A DNA stretch of 13,423 nt from Terana coerulea (lineage: Eukaryota; Basidiomycota; Agaricomycetes; Polyporales; Phanerochaetaceae), in NCBI GenBank assembly GCA_024811115.1, contig JAKOGH010000822.1:1-13423 (forward strand), given 5' to 3'. How positions within the stretch are numbered: position 1 is the stretch's first letter; every line of letters starts with the position of its first letter. The notes below the pieces were generated by a model that made no database searches, was not told where the DNA came from, and saw only the letters and a list, made by a program, of their open reading frames with translations. Shown here in pieces: positions 1 to 8,153 of this stretch. The position numbers were made by a program, and so were the translations under genes.

Positions 1-392
1 CTGCCAGTCGGACGACTGGCATGGCCTAGCATTGCCTGAGCTTACAATTACTGTCTTCGGCTCGCGGCGGACTGTGATATTGAAACACGAGAGAAAAGCC
101 AGGTAAATACGACCCGAGGCCCATTTGAGACGAACACGGCTGACAGTGTGGAAAGGAGCTGGCGAATACAATCAAATTATATTGTTGCAAACTATAGAAG
201 GACATCGAAGCTTTGGCACGAGTTAGTTTCGTCCTCGAGGGTCATCCTCGAGAAGTACTTGTCTCAATGACCGCGTAGAGGTCCGTGCCAGGACGACCAC
301 AGGCGGCCGTCCCCCATCGAGAATACATCTGTAACAGTCGACATGCAAACTATCTAACCACAGCCGCCACGAAACGATGAGGGAGGGTATAT
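1..392. other. Unassigned left-edge region
   Basis: No gene is supported here. Two short perfect inverted repeats are visible: bases 2-9 pair with 14-21 around a GGAC loop, and CTCGAGG at 234-240 pairs with CCTCGAG at 246-252 around GTCAT. Short minus-strand frames of about 30 codons exist around 220-340 but show no start context, introns or recognisable motif. The stretch ends directly at the minisatellite. Confidence 0.4.
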
Positions 393-905
393 GAGGAGAG
401 CCTCAGTAAACGGTAGGTGGGTGTACAAGGAGAGTCCGGACGAACACAGGGAGGAGGGGGTGAGGAGAGCCTCGATAAACGGTAGGTGGGTGTACAAAGA
501 GAGTCTGGACGAACACGGGAGGAGTGTGAGGAGAGCCTCGATAAACGGTAGGTGGGGTACAAAGAGAGTCTCGACAAACAGATGGAGGGAGTGCGAGGAG
601 AGCCTCAGTAAACGGTAGGTGGGTGTACAAGCAGAGTCTCGATGAACACGGGAGGAAGGTGAGGAGAGCCTCGATAAACGGTAGGTGGGTGTACAAAGAG
701 AGTCTGGACGAACACGAGGAGGTGGAGGAGAGCCTCGATAAACGGTAGGTGGGTGTACAAAGAGAGTCTCGACGAAGATGGAGGGAGTGCGAGGAGAGCC
801 TCGATAAACGGTAGGCGGGTGTACAAGGAGAGTCTCGGCGAACAGAGGGAGGGGGGTGAGGAGAGCCTCGATAAACGGTAGGTGGGTATGGAAGGGGTGT
901 CACGG
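393..905. repeat. Minisatellite, 64-69 bp unit, eight full copies plus a partial
   Basis: Each unit begins GAGGAGAGCCTC, followed by a conserved RTAAACGGTAGGTGGGTGTAC core and a purine-rich tail around GAGAGTCT and a GACGAACA-like segment. Units start at 393, 462, 528, 595, 661, 725, 791 and 858; the last breaks off after the GGTAGGTGGGTA core near 890-905. Spacings are 69, 66, 67, 66, 64, 66 and 67 bp, so many units are not multiples of three and the long open frames through the array on both strands are repeat artefacts. Length differences sit in the G-rich tail of the unit, as expected for slippage. One strand is strongly purine-rich. The array lies about 870 bp upstream of the BTB gene start. 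Confidence 0.93.
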
Positions 906-1411
906 AGGGGAGGAGAGCAAGCTCTGGTCTATTCCAAGCCAGAATGGCCTAGCTTATATATCTTTTGGAGGCTGACCCTGCACGGGACTTGGTCGCGGTC
1001 TGTTTATTCGGAATCAACAAGCATGACCGAGGCGCTAGCCCCGATCCGATCGCTCAGCGGGAGCTTCTGCGCCCGGCGTGGGCGCTTATCCGAGTCGGCG
1101 CAACGGGACAGCCTCCTTCTGCTGCACTTGCACATAATATACTGCTAATGGGACTCCTCACATATTCATTTTGCGGCGTTGCGTCGGGCTCGACTATCTG
1201 CGCAAGTGATGCACAGGCCAGGGTGTAAGGTGAACACCAGAGCTTTGTGGCGTTTGATCCGAGTCTGATACCCGCTTGCGGCCTCCGATTTGCTTCCGTG
1301 TCGATCTCTGCTTCCGACTCTGACTCCAAGGCCGCCGCTCTCCCCTGCCGCGGACCGCTGCCTCTCCCTCGCTCTATCAAGTGCAAACCACCTGTATCTA
1401 CCGTGTTCTAG
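906..1411. other. Unassigned region between minisatellite and BTB gene
   Basis: Open frames of 87-110 codons overlap here on both strands (plus 882-1148 and 965-1228, minus 1054-1386). None has a family signature, a signal peptide or paired splice sites, and they shadow each other. I see no supported gene. The stretch ends at an intron-like sequence (1412-1467), so part of it could be a 5' exon or leader of the downstream BTB gene. Confidence 0.35.
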
Positions 1412-1467
1412 GTGTGTGAACGCCTCAAGTTGCTAGTTGACCACTAACCACGAAATATCTGCGACAG
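1412..1467 (+). other. Candidate spliceosomal intron (possible 5' leader intron)
   Basis: A 56-nt block has donor GTGTGTG, a strong branch-like CACTAACC about 20 nt before the end, and acceptor GACAG. Size and signals match the two well-supported introns of the downstream BTB gene. No coding frame on either side is convincing, so the simplest reading is an intron in the 5' untranslated leader of the BTB gene about 310 bp downstream. It could also be a chance match. Confidence 0.35.
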
Positions 1468-1777
1468 GTGCGCATGCTGTCTGGCATGTCTAGCCTCGAC
1501 CGAAAATGGAGATGATGTGACAGCCGGCGTGCTCGGTGGTGCCCCGGCCGGCGATGCAGCCCTCACATCTGTCGAAGACGCGTCCCCGTCATGGCTGGGG
1601 GTATATCCCGAGACGCAGACCGACGCTCCAGCTCGCATCTTTCTCACCCGCTCCTCCTTTCCCTCCTCGTCGCGCTCAGTGCCATCTCTCGGACCGTCTC
1701 AACTGATCTCATCCTGCCTCTGCGTACCCTCTTGCACTCCAAAGCTCTCGTTTCTTGGACTTTCGAATCTGGGCAGC
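1468..1777 (+). promoter_or_regulatory. CT-rich leader or promoter region upstream of BTB gene
   Basis: The stretch just before the proposed ATG is pyrimidine-rich (many CTC, TTC and CCTC runs, especially 1630-1775), as is usual in front of fungal start codons. Two frames stay open through it (plus 1517-1903 and plus 1591-2070). The second contains a hydrophobic run resembling a signal anchor, but this is what CT-rich DNA gives when translated, and BTB proteins of this family are not secreted. No clear TATA box was found. Confidence 0.35.
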
Positions 1778-2898
1778 ATGTCTTCCCGTTCTACGGACCC
1801 GCCCCGCCCACCTTCATCTTCCACCACCTCTCAACTGGCCGTACCCCGCCCTCGCTCAAGCGCCCCAGGGAGAACGAGGAGAACCACCAAATACGTCCTA
1901 TAGCCTCGTCTTCATCCACTGTGACTCGCCGCCCGCCGCAGACTCAGCCTGCGCCGGAGCCGTTTGGTGTCAACAACGGAGACGTGATCCTCCGCAGCAT
2001 TGACAATACCGACTTCTATGTACGCTACCACATCGCTGCCGAGGGCTCTGCGGTATGGAAAATCTCTTGAAGAACCACCAGCCGCTCTTTCTCCCACCGT
2101 CCCCAGACCGCAAGAGTATCCCTTGCCCTGTCATCGAAACCGGTATCCCGACGCATATCCTGCGTATCATCCTGCTCTTCATGCATCCCAACGCTATGGA
2201 CCCAGTTTTTCCTGATCTCCAATGCGCGACGCACGTCTTGTGCCACATGGCTGACCTCGGGATGAGACGCCTGTTCCCCAGAGCCATGCCACAGCTCCAC
2301 ACGTTCGCGAAGAAAGATCCGATCCTCACCTATGCCATTGCTTGCAACGCCGGCTGGAAAGGGCTCGCTCAAGTGTCTCTCCAAGCTACGTTTACTTCTT
2401 CCTACGACGAGGAACTCGTCTTCGACTACATGGACAGGAAGCGTTTCGTGTGCTGGACCGCCGCTATCCCTGTCCGACCAGTCTAGGTTCCGGAAGTATC
2501 GGAAAGCCTGCCAGGAAGCAGTGTCCTCCCTTCTCCGTGTCATCCCCAATGGAGCTAGTGCGAGGTCGCTCATCGAGCTCCCCTTCCTCAGCGGCTCCCA
2601 CCTGGGATGGTCCTTCTTTCGATGTGCCGAAATCCACCCCAAGGAGGGCGCCGTGGTCGTTCGCGTTTGTGGTGGGCAGGAGGCGCTGGCGCCGTGGTGG
2701 TTGGAAGGATATGTCACTACGATGCTTGCGAAGGTCAGCGCTTGTCCTGCGGAACAGACCGCCCTAGACCAGAAATCCTTCGACCCCATGTTGGTGGACG
2801 CTGCAAAGCATTGCGAGGCGTGCGCCCTGAACGTTCGTGCGGACATTGCAAACTTTCGCTACGCATTGGCACCAGCGATTGAGACGGCGGTTGCACAG

Positions 2899-2950
2899 GT
2901 ATGTTCTTGTTCCATATTCGAGCCTACACACACTAATTGCTCCCGCAAAG
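2899..2950 (+). other. Intron 1 in C-terminal part of BTB gene
   Basis: This 52-nt intron has donor GTATGTTC, branch-like CACTAATTG and acceptor GCAAAG. It joins frame-1 codons ending ETAVAQ directly to VPIWWEWVTPCKEN, a phase-0 junction. Retention would instead run into an unrelated reading, so the match of frame, signals and size makes it convincing. Confidence 0.8.
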
Positions 2951-3016
2951 GTTCCTATCTGGTGGGAGTGGGTCACTCCTTGCAAGGAAAACATCAACAA
3001 GTTCGTCAACAGAGAC

Positions 3017-3069
3017 GTATGTGACCTTTGCGCTGTCGTTTGCCGCCGTCTGCTCACATTTCCATCCAG
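3017..3069 (+). other. Intron 2 in C-terminal part of BTB gene
   Basis: This 53-nt intron has donor GTATGTGAC, a branch-like CTGCTCAC and acceptor CATCCAG. It joins NKFVNRD to ITPPGPSADG in phase 0 and leads to TAA at 3124-3126. Unspliced, the frame meets a TGA in the donor region (GTATGTGA), so splicing is required for the last 18 codons. Confidence 0.78.
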
Positions 3070-3126
3070 ATTACCCCACCCGGGCCATCCGCAGATGGGG
3101 TTCCAACTCAACAGATCGCAGCATAA

Positions 3127-3422
3127 CACATTTCGCTCCTTTCATGTCTCACATCACATGTTCTATTGGTTATGTCCACCTTCCTTCCTTCCTTCACCCT
3201 GTACGGATCCTAGAGATAGTAATACGCGTATATCCACATGAAGCGCAATTTTCTTCGAATGAAACACTTCGCGTTCATACCTTTCGAGGGCACTGCTTCA
3301 CGCAAGTCAGAAAGCGACGACAGGGCAATCCCTTCGTAGCGTCCATGGGTACGTAATATTATGCTGCGTCGTGCATCGCCAACGCACAGCGTACCAACTA
3401 ACGTCCTCAGTACGGCTCTGTT
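3127..3422. other. BTB 3' flank with a candidate plus-strand intron
   Basis: No recognisable gene. A small plus-strand ORF (ATG 3238 to TAG 3337-3339, 33 codons) is present but unsupported. A block at 3349-3410 looks exactly like a fungal intron: donor GTACGTAA, branch CCAACTAACG, acceptor CCTCAG, 62 nt. Splicing it would join a frame ending ASM to a short tail ending at the TAA near 3440. It may be an intron in the BTB 3' leader or the remnant of another small gene. Confidence 0.35.
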
Positions 3423-3718
3423 CTAGTACATCAATATAAATACAAGTGTTAAGTACCCTGAAACAGCGAAAGCATGCACCGGGACGAGCAGCTGCGTAAG
3501 CTCTATTCGCAGCGGCTTGGAGATAGCATTCGCAGAAATGTTGTTGAAGTCAACGCCGTGTATTCTATCAGCAGCGGGAAAATGCAGTTTAGCAAAAGCG
3601 AAGTCGGTGGAATGCGAGGTTGGGCGACTTACATGACTTCGAAAGTGTTCCCGGTTTCACGAGCCTGCGCCCTCAGCCGCCATCTGGCCGGACGATGCCT
3701 CTTCAAACACCCTGGCAT
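3423..3718 (-). CDS. Small two-exon ORF, unknown function
   Basis: I do not recognise this product. Exon 1 would be 3718-3633, starting ATG at 3718 (MPGCLKRHRP). The intron at 3632-3565 (68 nt) has consensus donor GTAAGT, branch TGCTAAAC and acceptor GATAG. Exon 2 would be 3564-3423, ending TAG. The spliced ORF is 75 codons, with a basic N terminus (WRLRAQARE), a central TFEVIIHGVDFNNISANA and a hydrophobic C terminus (FAVSGYLTLVFILMY) that could be a single membrane segment. The splice signals are the best evidence for this strand. An overlapping intronless 89-codon frame on the plus strand (3474-3743) is the competing reading. It would be convergent with the BTB gene. Confidence 0.28.
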
Positions 3719-3740
3719 CTGGAATCGCCTCGTGGCTACA

Positions 3741-3900
3741 TAGCCGCACGCCTGCTACGGTAGCAGTGTCGGCGCTATATAGTCGTTCGTAGCACTCTTC
3801 TGCTACCGTAGCACCCTCTTCCCTACCGTACCAGCTACCGTAGCAGATCTGCTGCTACCAGCAAGCTATGGCATCGCCGGGACTGCTACGCTCGATTTCT
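3741..3900. repeat. Cluster of CTACCGTAGCAG palindromic motifs
   Basis: The short palindromic unit CTGCTACSGTAGCAG or fragments of it recur: a perfect CTGCTAC-G-GTAGCAG near 3753-3767, GCTACCGTAGCA near 3801-3812, CTACCGTACC, AGCTACCGTAGCAG near 3831-3846, and AGCAGATCTGCTGCT right after. A CTATATAG-like word sits between them. The same vocabulary (GCTACGG, CTATATAG) reappears in the 6827-6927 hairpin, suggesting one repeat family. I found no flanking target duplication. Confidence 0.6.
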
Positions 3901-4430
3901 CTTATATTTGGTGCCCGCAATGCTCTCTGGGCCTCGCCTGTCTCATCACATTCCCTCCTCCTGCAGCCCTGAGCCCACCACCACTCCCACTCATCGCGCT
4001 TGAGGAGATGCACGACCATTCCGCACATCTACCACCTTTGTCGCCAGAGTCACCACCCGGTTCCCCTTTGCTCGCAGAAATTCCCTCGTGGCTGAAGCAT
4101 CAACACCTCCCCGACTGCTGCGGCAATGTGCCAGCGCCGCGGCTCGATGCCAGATGCAACCCGCACAACGGGCATGCTGCCACTTAAGAGTACGCACCAG
4201 GCATGCATGGACGACCTGAGCGGGCGGCCGGCGGGGTGTAGCTTCGACATATGCGTGCCGTATGCGGCGGTGCCGCCGTCGACACCATTGACACGTTACT
4301 TGCCACTTGAGAGTACGCACTAGGCGTGCACTGACATCGAAAGGAATCCTAGCGCCGCTTACCGATTACGCCGATTTGCAAGTTAGACGCTCATTTTCCG
4401 TATTCGGAGGGGCTTCCGATCAGCTCGTAA
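3901..4430. other. Unassigned region with a diverged 30-bp direct repeat
   Basis: No gene is supported; overlapping frames of 65-109 codons on both strands look like shadows in GC-rich DNA. A 30-bp direct repeat with a few mismatches is present at 4178-4207 and 4301-4330, with core GCCACTTRAGAGTACGCAC followed by AGGCRTGCA. The 123-bp offset suggests an old tandem duplication or paired subterminal motifs of a decayed element. Confidence 0.45.
4178..4330. repeat. Direct repeat pair, 30 bp each, 123 bp apart
   Basis: Copies are 4178-4207 and 4301-4330. They share TGCCACTT, AGAGTACGCAC, AGGC and TGCA, with single-base differences between (A/G, C/T, A/G). The sequence between the copies is not itself repeated at length. 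Confidence 0.65.
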
Positions 4431-5520
4431 GACGCTTGCGCGGATTCCACCACTTGCAAACCACTTGCACGTATTCTACCACTTGTAACATCAGTGAAAG
4501 AATTCCGGTAAGTTGCAACCTGCTCACGTCTTTGTCATGACATACTGAAACTATTGCAGTATCCATTTGTATCCTTTCGCACGTTCTGTGCTGGCGGCCG
4601 ATAAAGCTTCTAGTGAAGACCTCCATTCAGGCTCCATCTTGAAGTCACCCTCAACTTACTTTTACTGCAATTCCCGCCCACACCAAGCGAAGGCACGGCA
4701 GAGAATGTGGAAAACCACGGTAAACACGCCCCGGCCCCCTCAGTGGTTCAACCTGACACTACGCCCCTATCTTTGGCGTATATATCTTGCAACCTCACCC
4801 GCCTCCTCACAGTATCAAGATGCGCGAGCCCTCATGAGGGCTTACGCCGCCATTGAAGCACACTTCGAATTTCAATTACATGACGTGCAGCTGAGAGCTC
4901 ATCATTGCCGGCGTTCCAACAACATGCAGGGTGCAGCTGTCACGGCGGCGTATGGTAACGCTTCAGGGCGAGAGTGTCTTAGATGCCAGGCCAGTGCGCA
5001 GTCAACGCTATCTCGATCATGCTGACTCAACAACCGGCCGCATTCACATATAAGGTGTGTGCAGCTCTGCAACTCTGCATGCTCACTCGTAAGTCTCGGT
5101 CATCCACTAAGTTCAACAGCCATACTGACTGACTGTGCATATCCAAGATCTGGCTCCCGCCTTGTGCTACTGGAACTTGTATTAGATGTAAGCATCCATG
5201 TTCTATGTGCTGTCTGAATTATAACACACCAATAGCCAGGGATTGAGGCATGACTCCGAGACTCCGACTCACGAGGAGACCGAGTTAAAGCCATTAAGGT
5301 TAACAGTGAGTCTATGACATCAATCTATGCCTTCGTCGCCTGACTGCAAATGCTACAGAACTCGCTCGTGTCTTTGAACGTTTAGGGTCTTTGCACAATC
5401 TCGGAGTTGCGGCTAGCTTACGCACAGGGCATTTATCACGACGGGCGACGCTCGAGTCGGAGATGTATTTACAAATTGCAGTCAATAAATTAAATGGTTT
5501 CATAATATAACCACATAAAT
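4431..5520 (+). other. Possible multi-exon gene or gene remnant, unknown product
   Basis: Several plus-strand blocks resemble introns: 4508-4559 (GTAAGT ... ACTGAAAC ... TTGCAG), 5089-5147 (GTAAGT ... TACTGACTGAC ... CCAAG), 5188-5235 (GTAAGC ... AATAG) and 5306-5358 (GTGAGT ... CCTGACTGC ... CTACAG), all 48-59 nt. The first joins a frame open from 4431 in phase to a 155-codon open stretch that ends TGA at 5023-5025 (contains RPYLWRIYLATSPASS and ALMRAYAAIEAHFEFQLHDV). Downstream, a frame beginning after a TGA at 5251-5253, spliced over 5306-5358, stays open to TAA near 5508 (contains LARVFERLGSLHNLG). I could not connect all blocks into one frame and do not recognise the product, so it may be decayed. 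Confidence 0.25.
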
Positions 5521-5843
5521 GAGCGCTGAGGATAATCGTGCGAAACCAGGCCTGGGTAATGCACGGAAGCAGAACTGCTGCTCAGGCTTACTAGAATCAC
5601 CTGTGTAGCAAGCATTGGAATAGTTGTGTTACTTAGAAGAACCTTACAACAGGCTTACATCCCGATTGCGAGCTGATTCTAAGAAGCTTGCAAACCATCT
5701 CGGTCCACTGTATCGATTTGGCGTCTTGTGCGGATTTGGTCGATTGCAAGACGGTTACAAGACAATTTCACCACTCTCGAGGCGCTTGCATAGATTGCAC
5801 CGGCGTCACAAGGTAGTGGAAAAATTATGGGTTTAGTTCGATG
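5521..5843. other. Unassigned flank of the first hAT MITE
   Basis: AT-richer sequence with no supported gene. CTTGCAA-type words recur (about 5688, 5743, 5785), as they do around 4365-4485, which hints that 4340-5840 could be bounded by related subterminal motifs, but no clear inverted terminal repeat could be aligned. The last eight bases (GTTCGATG, 5836-5843) are the left target duplication of the next element. Confidence 0.35.
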
Positions 5844-6510
5844 TAGTGTTGCCAAAGTTCAGTTCAGTTCGGTGGTTCAGAACCAGAACCGATGAACCGA
5901 ACCATGTGGTTCAGTTCAGTTCGGTTCTGGTTCGGCCTCTAGGTAACTTGGTTCAGTTCTTGGTTCGGGGCATGGCTGTCACACCCCGAACCAAGTTTGA
6001 ACTGGTTCGAACCATGAACCATGTACATGTTATGTAGTGTATTTGTACTGGGATTCATAAAGAAAAGTACATGAACTTACTTACTGCAGCATGTCTAAAC
6101 TATTTTTCATTATTGTGCTTGTAAACTGAGCACCAAATGTTGCTCTGCTTATGTTTTGGTGTATATATGATGCCATCAATAGCTGCCAAAAAGGCAACTG
6201 GCAGCCTCTATCAGACACTGAGCTTCAAAACATCATAATGTAAGGCTTTGCACTATACAAACTCTTCTAGATGTCAATATATAACTCTATTATAATCTAC
6301 CATTGCAATTATACTGATTTGACAGAGTAAAGCTGATATATACATGGTTCAATGGTTCGAACCAGTTCAAACCCTGAACTGAACCGACTGAACCAGTTCA
6401 TGCTGGTTCGGTTCAGTTCGGTTCTGGTTTGGCTACTAAACACTTGGTTCTGGTTCTAGTTCAGACAAAAATGGGCCCAAACCGAACTGAACTGAACTTC
6501 GGCAACACTA
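5844..6510 (+). mobile_element. hAT-type MITE, copy 1 (667 bp)
   Basis: Begins TAGTGTTGCCAAAGTTCAG and ends CTGAACTTCGGCAACACTA: terminal inverted repeats (TIRs) of about 30 bp with one mismatch in the first 29. It is flanked by a perfect 8-bp duplication, GTTCGATG at 5836-5843 and 6511-6518. An 8-bp TSD with TAGTG-type termini is the hallmark of the hAT superfamily. The outer 150-200 bp on each side are packed with GGTTCAGTTC/GAACCGAAC-type words in both orientations, likely transposase-binding subterminal repeats. The middle is AT-rich and encodes nothing credible, so movement would need a transposase supplied elsewhere. A near-identical copy lies in reverse orientation at 9679-10347. The matching TSD shows the insertion is intact and fairly young. 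Confidence 0.93.
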
Positions 6511-6826
6511 GTTCGATGCGACGCGCGCTTCGGGTTATGGGGTGTGTTACACATAGCTCGTGGCTGCTACCGCCAGCAGTGTCCTCACCCGCTGTATCTC
6601 GTCTAGACTCTGCTCTCTGGTCAAATACAATGTAACATTTATTTTTCATTGAATGCATTCATTCTTGTCGCTATTTCCCTCTGTCCCATGCGTGAAATGG
6701 CGCACTGTAACCGGCGGTAGCCCTACTATAGGCAACACTGGGCACTAGAGATCTGTCCGACGCCCGAGCGTGAGCCTAATTTGGGGGCAGTCGGCAGGCT
6801 AGATTAGACGTTGATGTGTGGCGCCC
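6511..6826. other. Unassigned spacer between copy 1 and the hairpin
   Basis: Holds the right target duplication of copy 1 (6511-6518) and then sequence with no supported gene. Frames of 65-68 codons on both strands overlap the MITE end and are not credible. No splice-site pairs stand out. Confidence 0.4.
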
Positions 6827-6927
6827 ATAGCGGCCGTAGCAGCCGTAGCAGTCCCGCTACGGGTGTGCTACGTAGCGACGTGCTCGCTATATACCGAGGG
6901 GGTAGGTACGGCTGCTACGGCCGCTAT
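6827..6927. repeat. Perfect 21-bp inverted repeat (long hairpin)
   Basis: Bases 6827-6847 (ATAGCGGCCGTAGCAGCCGTA) and 6907-6927 are exact reverse complements across a 59-nt spacer. The spacer itself contains smaller palindromes (CTACGTAG, CCGCTACGGG, GCTATATA), and CGCTATATAG follows immediately. GC-rich CTACGG words and CTATATAG are shared with the 3741-3900 cluster. It could be a small fold-back element or an end of a larger one; no target duplication was found. Confidence 0.7.
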
Positions 6928-7019
6928 ATCCGCTATATAGCACTGTTTCGGTTTCCAGATGTGAGGATGGCTGGATGCGGTCGCGAGCCGGTATCGAGTG
7001 ACGTCAGAAAACTACCCGA

Positions 7020-7230
7020 GGGTAGGATTATATGTACTTATTAGCGAATATAATGTTCATATTGCCCGAAATGCTCTGAGGGGTTTATGAGGTATTATAA
7101 GACTGTCAGCAGAATCACATTGAGTCATAATCACCGGGTATTGAGATTATAATAGGGCTAGGAAGTGATTATGAGTGCTCATAAGTGTCCTTGTAGGATT
7201 ATGAGCGATTTCGGTGATTATGAGCGAAGA
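7020..7230 (+). repeat. Left GATTATGAG subterminal array
   Basis: Copies or variants occur near 7123 (CATAATCACC), 7144 (GATTATAA), 7167 (GATTATGAG), 7197 (GATTATGAG) and 7216 (GATTATGAG), with TCATAAG and TTTATGAG half-matches between. Spacing is irregular (about 19-30 bp), unlike a simple tandem repeat. Confidence 0.65.
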
Positions 7231-7344
7231 TAAGATAAACCTAACTCGGAAGGATGTAAAGGTGATCCGCTCGGCGCTCCGAGCTACTTCACCACCTGCC
7301 ATTGTGGCTTCCCCTTACACCATACACCAGCTGCTCTCCGAAGC

Positions 7345-7432
7345 ACCTCGGGATTCGAACCAATGACATTTTAAATCAACTTAACGTGCTACAGTAACCC
7401 GACGCTGATACCAGTAGACTACGAAGGCTTAG
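7345..7432 (-). other. tRNA-like Pol III promoter (A and B box), degenerate
   Basis: Read on the minus strand, TAGTCTACTGG (complement of 7411-7421) is a perfect match to the tRNA A box TRGYNNANNNG. GTTCGAATC (complement of 7352-7360) is a perfect match to the B box GWTCRANNC, 49 nt further on, a normal spacing for an intron-containing tRNA. The cloverleaf is poor: the T stem has two mismatches and the acceptor stem one or more, and no T-run terminator follows soon. It is therefore better read as a tRNA-derived relic, SINE head or internal Pol III promoter of the surrounding element than as a working tRNA. Confidence 0.45.
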
Positions 7433-7712
7433 GTTCTCAGTTGCATGTCCGGCGTTATATGCGCGTTATTTTGGCGCTTAGGGCATCCGGGACTAAGCAC
7501 TGCACTGTTTTGTCTGCTCCTCCACCTCAAACACCTCTGGGCCTGCACCCTCGCTCTTTGAAGGCTCTGTTGACTACGTGGAAATGCTGGGAGTGACAAG
7601 CATGACCTGGTAGCTTTTCACTGTATCTTGGCTGCTCAGTGTTTGGGGGGAATACACGGGTACAGTGTTGCTGCAGGAGGGTCGGCTCATGCTGCATGTC
7701 AGCACGGAGGAG

Positions 7713-7762
7713 CTGCAGAGTGCGTGATATTAGCTTTCTGCTAGAGCACAGGGGTAACTGAC
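7713..7762 (-). other. Candidate 50-nt intron in the split gene fragment
   Basis: Minus-strand donor GTCAGT (from 7762), branch-like AAGCTAATATC and acceptor CTGCAG (ending 7713). It joins two open frames in phase 0 and removes a TAA that would otherwise end the frame within the intron. Confidence 0.45.
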
Positions 7763-7793
7763 CACATGATCCATTGTAGAGGGAACACACGAG

Positions 7794-8153
7794 TAGTGAT
7801 AGGCAAGGGTTCGCAAACCCTCTGAGGGTTAAGGGTATGGGTACGGAGGGTAAGGGTAAGGGCTGAGGAAAGTTAACCCTCGTCTGGCAGGGGTCTGTAT
7901 TCAAGTGCTAGGCATATTGCTAGAGAGGGCTGCAAGTGTTGTAAGTGCTTTCTATACCAATGCAAGCTACTCAAATAGAAGACTGACATTATAAGTAAGT
8001 GGAGAAAGGCACTTAAAGCACCATTTTCAGCCTATTTTGGCAAGGGTTTGAAGGGTAACCCTCAACCCTTACCCTTCATGAGGGTAAGGGTATTGAAGGG
8101 TAAGGGTAAGGGTTGCCCTCTGAGCATGGAGGGTTTACCCTTGCCAATCACTA
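7794..8153. mobile_element. hAT-type MITE of a second family (360 bp)
   Basis: Starts TAGTGATAGGCAAGGG and ends CCCTTGCCAATCACTA, 16-bp TIRs with one mismatch, flanked by a perfect 8-bp TSD CACACGAG at 7786-7793 and 8154-8161. The outer 80-110 bp on each side carry repeated AGGGTAAGGGTA and CCCTTACCCT words, the likely subterminal binding sites. The core (about 7890-8035) is AT-richer and non-coding; frames running through the element are artefacts. It shares TAGTG ends and TSD length with the 5844-6510 family but not its internal sequence. It lies inside the 7005-8831 element and interrupts the minus-strand gene fragment there, so it is younger than both. Confidence 0.93.

Larger units (their letters stand above)
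1778..3126 (+). pseudogene. BTB/POZ-domain protein, frameshifted
   Basis: The pieces match the large BTB/POZ family of mushroom-forming fungi, whose members are thought to mediate protein-protein contacts; the role of most is unknown. In order: a Ser/Pro-rich N terminus starting MSSRSTDPPRPPSS (ATG 1778, context GGGCAGCATG); the BTB strand-helix motif DVILRSIDNTDFYV (from 1981); a VIETGIPTHILRIILL segment (about 2130-2180) where the BTB fold continues; DPILTYAIACNAGWK plus YDEELVFDYM (about 2310-2440); FRKYRKACQEA (2488-2520); and a Cys/Trp-rich C-terminal part with PWWLEGY and CEAC. Introns at 2899-2950 and 3017-3069 join cleanly to a final exon ending IAA and TAA at 3124-3126. The frame changes near 1880-1910, 2060, 2125 and 2445-2487, so no continuous protein (expected about 410 residues) is encoded as read. 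Start choice is uncertain; the family call is fairly sure. Confidence 0.75.

Noticed and set aside
350..903. Long open frames on both strands through the 393-905 array, with repeated RRASINGRWVYKES-like peptides
   Set aside because: They follow the minisatellite; unit lengths of 64-69 bp are mostly not multiples of three and the frames shift between units, so they are not a repeat protein.
1591..2070. Secreted or membrane protein starting MAGGISRDAD with a hydrophobic run
   Set aside because: The hydrophobic run comes from CT-rich leader DNA, and the frame enters a BTB domain, which is not secreted. A start at 1778 fits the family better.
3474..3743. Plus-strand 89-codon ORF (MHRDEQLRKLY...)
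   Set aside because: No recognisable motif; the opposite strand has a well-formed intron in the same place. Kept only as an alternative to the minus-strand model.
3991..4320. Minus-strand frame with repeated VRTLKWQ peptide
   Set aside because: The repeat is the translation of the 30-bp direct repeat; there is no other coding evidence.
5846..6037. Short ORFs inside the hAT MITE copies
   Set aside because: They translate the GAACC/GGTTC subterminal words and show no transposase motif.
7820..8135. Interstitial telomere repeats
   Set aside because: The words are mostly AGGGTAAGGGTA rather than TTAGGG tandem repeats, occur in both orientations, and lie symmetrically inside a MITE with an 8-bp TSD.
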